Below are positions 61,230 through 64,000 of a stretch of DNA of 64,000 bases, piece after piece. Position 1 is the first letter of the stretch. Each line of letters opens with the position of its first letter. The DNA comes from Mesobacillus jeotgali (lineage in GTDB: Bacteria > Bacillota > Bacilli > Bacillales > Cytobacillaceae), in assembly GCF_002874535.1 (NCBI RefSeq), contig NZ_CP025025.1:2031526-2095525 (forward strand). Reading direction: 5' to 3'. The notes below the pieces were generated by a model that searched no databases, was not told the origin of the DNA, and saw nothing but the letters and a program-made list of their open reading frames with translations. The position numbers were made by a program, and so were the translations under genes.

Positions 61230-62186
61230 ATGAGTCTTTTAGAAGTTAAAAACTTGAAGACATATTTCCATACAAAGGATGGGGTTGTAAAAGCAGTTGA
61301 TGACGTCAGTTTTACACTCGAAGCAGGTGAGGCAATCGGTCTTGTAGGAGAGTCTGGCTGTGGCAAGACGACCACTGCGTTGTCGATCACAAGCCTTTTG
61401 CCAAAAGAAGGAAAAGTGGAAGGCGGCGAAATTCTTTTTGAAGGAAAAAATCTTCTTGACCTGAACGAAAACCAGATCAGGAGATACCGCTGGAATAAAA
61501 TCTCGATAGCGTTTCAGGGGGCCATGAACGCGTTAAATCCTGTTAAGAGAATCGGTGAGCAAATTACCGAGGTTATGATGTATCATAATGCGCTAGATTA
61601 TAAGAGTGCGAGGAAAAAAGCGAAAGAGCTGCTAGAATTGGTCGAAATCGATAGCAAGAGGATTGACCAATATCCTCACGAATTCAGCGGAGGGATGAAA
61701 CAAAGGGTCATGATTGCAATGGCACTTGCATGCGAACCAAAGATATTAATCGGAGACGAGCCGACCACCGCACTTGATGTCATGGTGCAAGCCCAAATCC
61801 TCGAATTGTTGGAAAGACTGAGAGCAGAGCTGAAAATGTCTATGATCCTTATCACCCATGATCTCTCCGTCATGGCAGAAACATGTGACAAAGCGGCGGT
61901 AATGTATGCCGGTAAGATTGTTGAAACTGGGAATGTGGAAAACATCATGAATCATAGCTCACATCCATATACACAGAAACTTGTAAAAGCATTTCCGGAT
62001 ATCAATGGTGTTAAGGCAATGACCGAATCTATCCCAGGTGCACCACCAGATTTGAGCGCACCTCCAACAGGATGCTATTTTCACCCACGATGTGAATATG
62101 CCACTGACATCTGCAGACAAACAATTCCTCCATTGAAAAAACTAAACGAAGGTCACTATGCAGCCTGTCATTTAAGGGGGGATTGA
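61230..62186 (+). CDS. Peptide-type ABC transporter ATPase (DppD)
   Basis: The 318-residue ATPase has GESGCGKTT, signature FSGGMKQR and Walker [13 protein letters not shown]. Its Q-loop reads [11 protein letters not shown], not the usual FQDP. I associate that form with archaeal and thermophile Dpp ATPases, in line with the C-terminally anchored receptor. It has the C-terminal [15 protein letters not shown] motif. It overlaps the next gene frame by a few bases upstream of its start. Confidence 0.92.
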   Translation: MSLLEVKNLKTYFHTKDGVVKAVDDVSFTLEAGEAIGLVGESGCGKTTTALSITSLLPKEGKVEGGEILFEGKNLLDLNENQIRRYRWNKISIAFQGAMNALNPVKRIGEQITEVMMYHNALDYKSARKKAKELLELVEIDSKRIDQYPHEFSGGMKQRVMIAMALACEPKILIGDEPTTALDVMVQAQILELLERLRAELKMSMILITHDLSVMAETCDKAAVMYAGKIVETGNVENIMNHSSHPYTQKLVKAFPDINGVKAMTESIPGAPPDLSAPPTGCYFHPRCEYATDICRQTIPPLKKLNEGHYAACHLRGD

Positions 62187-62188
62187 CG

Positions 62189-63199
62189 ATGGAAAACTTA
62201 ATCCAGACAAAGGATTTGCGTGTCAATTTCAATGTTCAAGGCGGGTTCCTAAAAGATCTTTTTTCAAAAGAAAAAAAGCAGGTCAGAGCTGTGGATGGAA
62301 TTGATCTCGATATCAAAAAAGGGGAAATCCTTTCTCTTGTTGGTGAAAGCGGCAGCGGAAAAACGACAACAGGCAAAGCGATTTTACAGTTGTTGGACCA
62401 GATTGATGGTGAAATCACCTATAAAGGCCAAGCTATCAGTCATAGTGATCGAAATTTCATAAAGGAATTCCGTCGAAAAGCACAGATGATATTTCAGGAT
62501 CCTTATGAATCTTTGAATTCAAAGTTCCTTGTTATCGATATCGTAGCCGAACCATTAGAAATTAATGGTCTAATTGAGAGCCAGGAGCGGAAAAAGGAGA
62601 AAGTGAAAGAAGCGCTGGAATGGGCAGGCTTGAAACCTGCGGAATCCTATTTCTATCGATACCCACATGAATTATCAGGGGGCCAGAGGCAGAGAGTAGC
62701 CATCGCCGCTGCACTAATTCTAAATCCTGAATTCATCGTTGCGGATGAACCTGTTTCGATGCTGGATGTTTCTGTCCGAGCAGATATTCTGCGAATTATG
62801 GTCAATCTTCGGGACCAAAAAGGAATATCTTATTTATTTATCACGCATGATATCTCTCTTGCCTGGTTAATTTCTGACCGGATAGCCATTATGTATTTGG
62901 GTAAAATTGTCGAGATCGGCGACGCGGATAAGGTCATTTCATCAAGCCTTCATCCTTATACAAAAGCCCTGATTAATGTTATGCCAAAGCCTAGAGTCGC
63001 TGGTCAAAAACAAAAAAGACAGGTGTTGAAAGGGGAAACACCTAATCCAGGCAATATCCCAAAAGGTTGCAGATTCCATACAAGATGTCCGTTTGCCGAA
63101 GAGAGATGCAAAAAGGAAGAACCTCCGTTAATTCAATACCGTGAAGATCATCTTGCAGCGTGTCATTTTGCTGAAGTCCTGTCGGAAGGAGTTGTATAA
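62189..63199 (+). CDS. Peptide-type ABC transporter ATPase (DppF)
   Basis: The 336-residue ATPase has GESGSGKTT, Q-loop FQDPYESLN, signature LSGGQRQR, Walker B VADEPVSMLD and the C-terminal GCRFHTRCPFAEERC motif. ATG 62189 follows AAGGGGGGA at 7-nt spacing; the TTG at 62183 overlaps the previous stop. Confidence 0.92.
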   Translation: MENLIQTKDLRVNFNVQGGFLKDLFSKEKKQVRAVDGIDLDIKKGEILSLVGESGSGKTTTGKAILQLLDQIDGEITYKGQAISHSDRNFIKEFRRKAQMIFQDPYESLNSKFLVIDIVAEPLEINGLIESQERKKEKVKEALEWAGLKPAESYFYRYPHELSGGQRQRVAIAAALILNPEFIVADEPVSMLDVSVRADILRIMVNLRDQKGISYLFITHDISLAWLISDRIAIMYLGKIVEIGDADKVISSSLHPYTKALINVMPKPRVAGQKQKRQVLKGETPNPGNIPKGCRFHTRCPFAEERCKKEEPPLIQYREDHLAACHFAEVLSEGVV

Positions 63200-63203
63200 G
63201 TAG

Positions 63204-64000
63204 ATGAATCAATTCATGATTGATTCCGCAATAGAAAATGAAAAAGAAGACTTGATCGCGCTGAGCAAATACATTCAGCAGAACCCTGAGCTTGGAGGGC
63301 AGGAATATAAGTCTTCAAAAGCTTTATGCGACTATCTCGAGAAGCATGGATTTGATGTACAAAGAGGCATTGGGGAACTTGAGACCGCGTTCGTTGCCCA
63401 TTTTAAAAAGGGGGAGGGCGGAATCCACGTTGCATTCTGCTCTGAATATGATGCTTTACCGGATATTGGCCATGCTTGCGGACATAATCTTATTGGTGTT
63501 GCCAGTGTTGCAGCAGGGCTTGCTCTCTCCAAGCTAAATGAAGATATTCCTTTTGAAGTGTCCGTCATCGGAACACCAGATGAGGAAAATGTTGGCGGGA
63601 AGATCGATTTAATCAATGAAGGAGTATTTGAAAATGTTGACTTGGCGATGATGTTCCATCCTGGTTATTCAACGATCATTGATGTGAAGTCGCTGGCTTT
63701 CCATAGTTATGAATTTATTTTTCACGGCAAGAATGCCCATGCTGCATCTGAACCATGGCAAGGAAAAAATGCTCTTGATGGTGTAATCCAGACATTCAAT
63801 GGGGTCAATGCTTTAAGACAGCATGTGAAGCCAGATGTGAGAATACATGGAATCATCAAAGAAGGCGGGAAAGCAACGAATATTATTCCTCATCTAGCTA
63901 TAGCGGAATTTTGCATCCGCTCAACCGATAATGTCTATTTAGATGAAGTTGTTGAACAGGTCATCAATTGTGCAAAGGGTGCAGCTTTGATGACAGGAAC
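63204..64000 (+). CDS. M20-family amidohydrolase, AbgB/aminoacylase-1-like-2 type (partial)
   Basis: The first 265 codons are present and the frame is open to the window end; about 120 residues are probably missing. Motifs are EYDALPDIGHACGHNLIG (metal ligands Asp and His), GTPDEENVGGK (catalytic Glu pair) and HGKNAHAASEPWQGKNALDG in the dimerisation domain. This is the branch that includes p-aminobenzoyl-glutamate hydrolase subunits. GGAAGGAG lies 12 nt before ATG 63204. It is last of the peptide-import operon and probably cleaves the imported amide or dipeptide. Confidence 0.88.
   Translation, partial: MNQFMIDSAIENEKEDLIALSKYIQQNPELGGQEYKSSKALCDYLEKHGFDVQRGIGELETAFVAHFKKGEGGIHVAFCSEYDALPDIGHACGHNLIGVASVAAGLALSKLNEDIPFEVSVIGTPDEENVGGKIDLINEGVFENVDLAMMFHPGYSTIIDVKSLAFHSYEFIFHGKNAHAASEPWQGKNALDGVIQTFNGVNALRQHVKPDVRIHGIIKEGGKATNIIPHLAIAEFCIRSTDNVYLDEVVEQVINCAKGAALMTG

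Overview
The window reads as chromosomal DNA of a Gram-positive aerobic or facultative Bacillaceae bacterium (Mesobacillus, Neobacillus or Cytobacillus-like). The signs are strong AGGAGG-type ribosome binding sites, frequent TTG and GTG starts, lipoboxes on solute receptors, a bacterial nitric-oxide synthase, candidate CcpA (cre) boxes and many simple hairpin terminators. No rRNA, tRNA, phage, transposase or CRISPR array was seen. The last gene runs off the right edge.

Region 1 (about 0.9-16.6 kb) is an anthranilate/3-hydroxyanthranilate catabolic island. Two convergent Crp/Fnr-type regulators precede an operon (3109-13298). Its products are an FADH2-dependent HpaB-type monooxygenase, a dedicated FAD synthetase and a flavin reductase (anthranilate to 3-hydroxyanthranilate), then 3-hydroxyanthranilate 3,4-dioxygenase, ACMS decarboxylase, a RidA-type 2-aminomuconate deaminase, aminomuconate-semialdehyde dehydrogenase, 2-oxopent-4-enoate hydratase, acylating acetaldehyde dehydrogenase, 4-hydroxy-2-oxovalerate aldolase and 4-oxalocrotonate decarboxylase. 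A TRAP transporter operon that ends with 4-oxalocrotonate tautomerase completes the route to pyruvate and acetyl-CoA. A 21-bp-period repeat array of about 18 units lies inside the catabolic operon.

Region 2 (17.2-25.9 kb) looks like a sister module. It has a second TRAP transporter, a second pair of Crp/Fnr regulators (one paralogue of each regulator in region 1), a four-subunit 2-oxoacid:ferredoxin oxidoreductase resembling phenylglyoxylate dehydrogenase, an unknown 98-residue protein and a 4HBT-type acyl-CoA thioesterase. I infer that it turns an imported aryl 2-oxoacid into an aryl acid. Isatinate to anthranilate is an attractive but unproven example.

Region 3 (26.2-35.8 kb) is a mixed set of stand-alone genes: AraC regulator, glyoxalase-fold protein, NO synthase, acyl-ACP desaturase, HTH/J-domain protein, DinB protein, acetamidase/formamidase, EamA permease and small membrane or lipoproteins. 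It includes a redoxin lipoprotein gene with an in-frame UGA followed by a good bacterial SECIS-like hairpin, so it is a probable selenoprotein.

Region 4 (36.2-52.0 kb) holds an SDR, a ketopantoate-reductase-like protein, a GntR regulator and a complete Opp/Dpp ABC importer. These are followed by an amidase, M20 peptidase, creatininase-family hydrolase, HExxxH metallopeptidase-like protein, GNAT, M28 peptidase and SDR. This looks like uptake and stepwise hydrolysis of an amide- or peptide-like nutrient.

Region 5 (52.2-64 kb) has three small unknown genes (one apparently starting at ATC), a GGDEF diguanylate cyclase, and an IclR-headed operon with an LD-carboxypeptidase, a second Opp/Dpp system whose receptor carries a C-terminal membrane anchor, and an M20 amidohydrolase cut by the window end.
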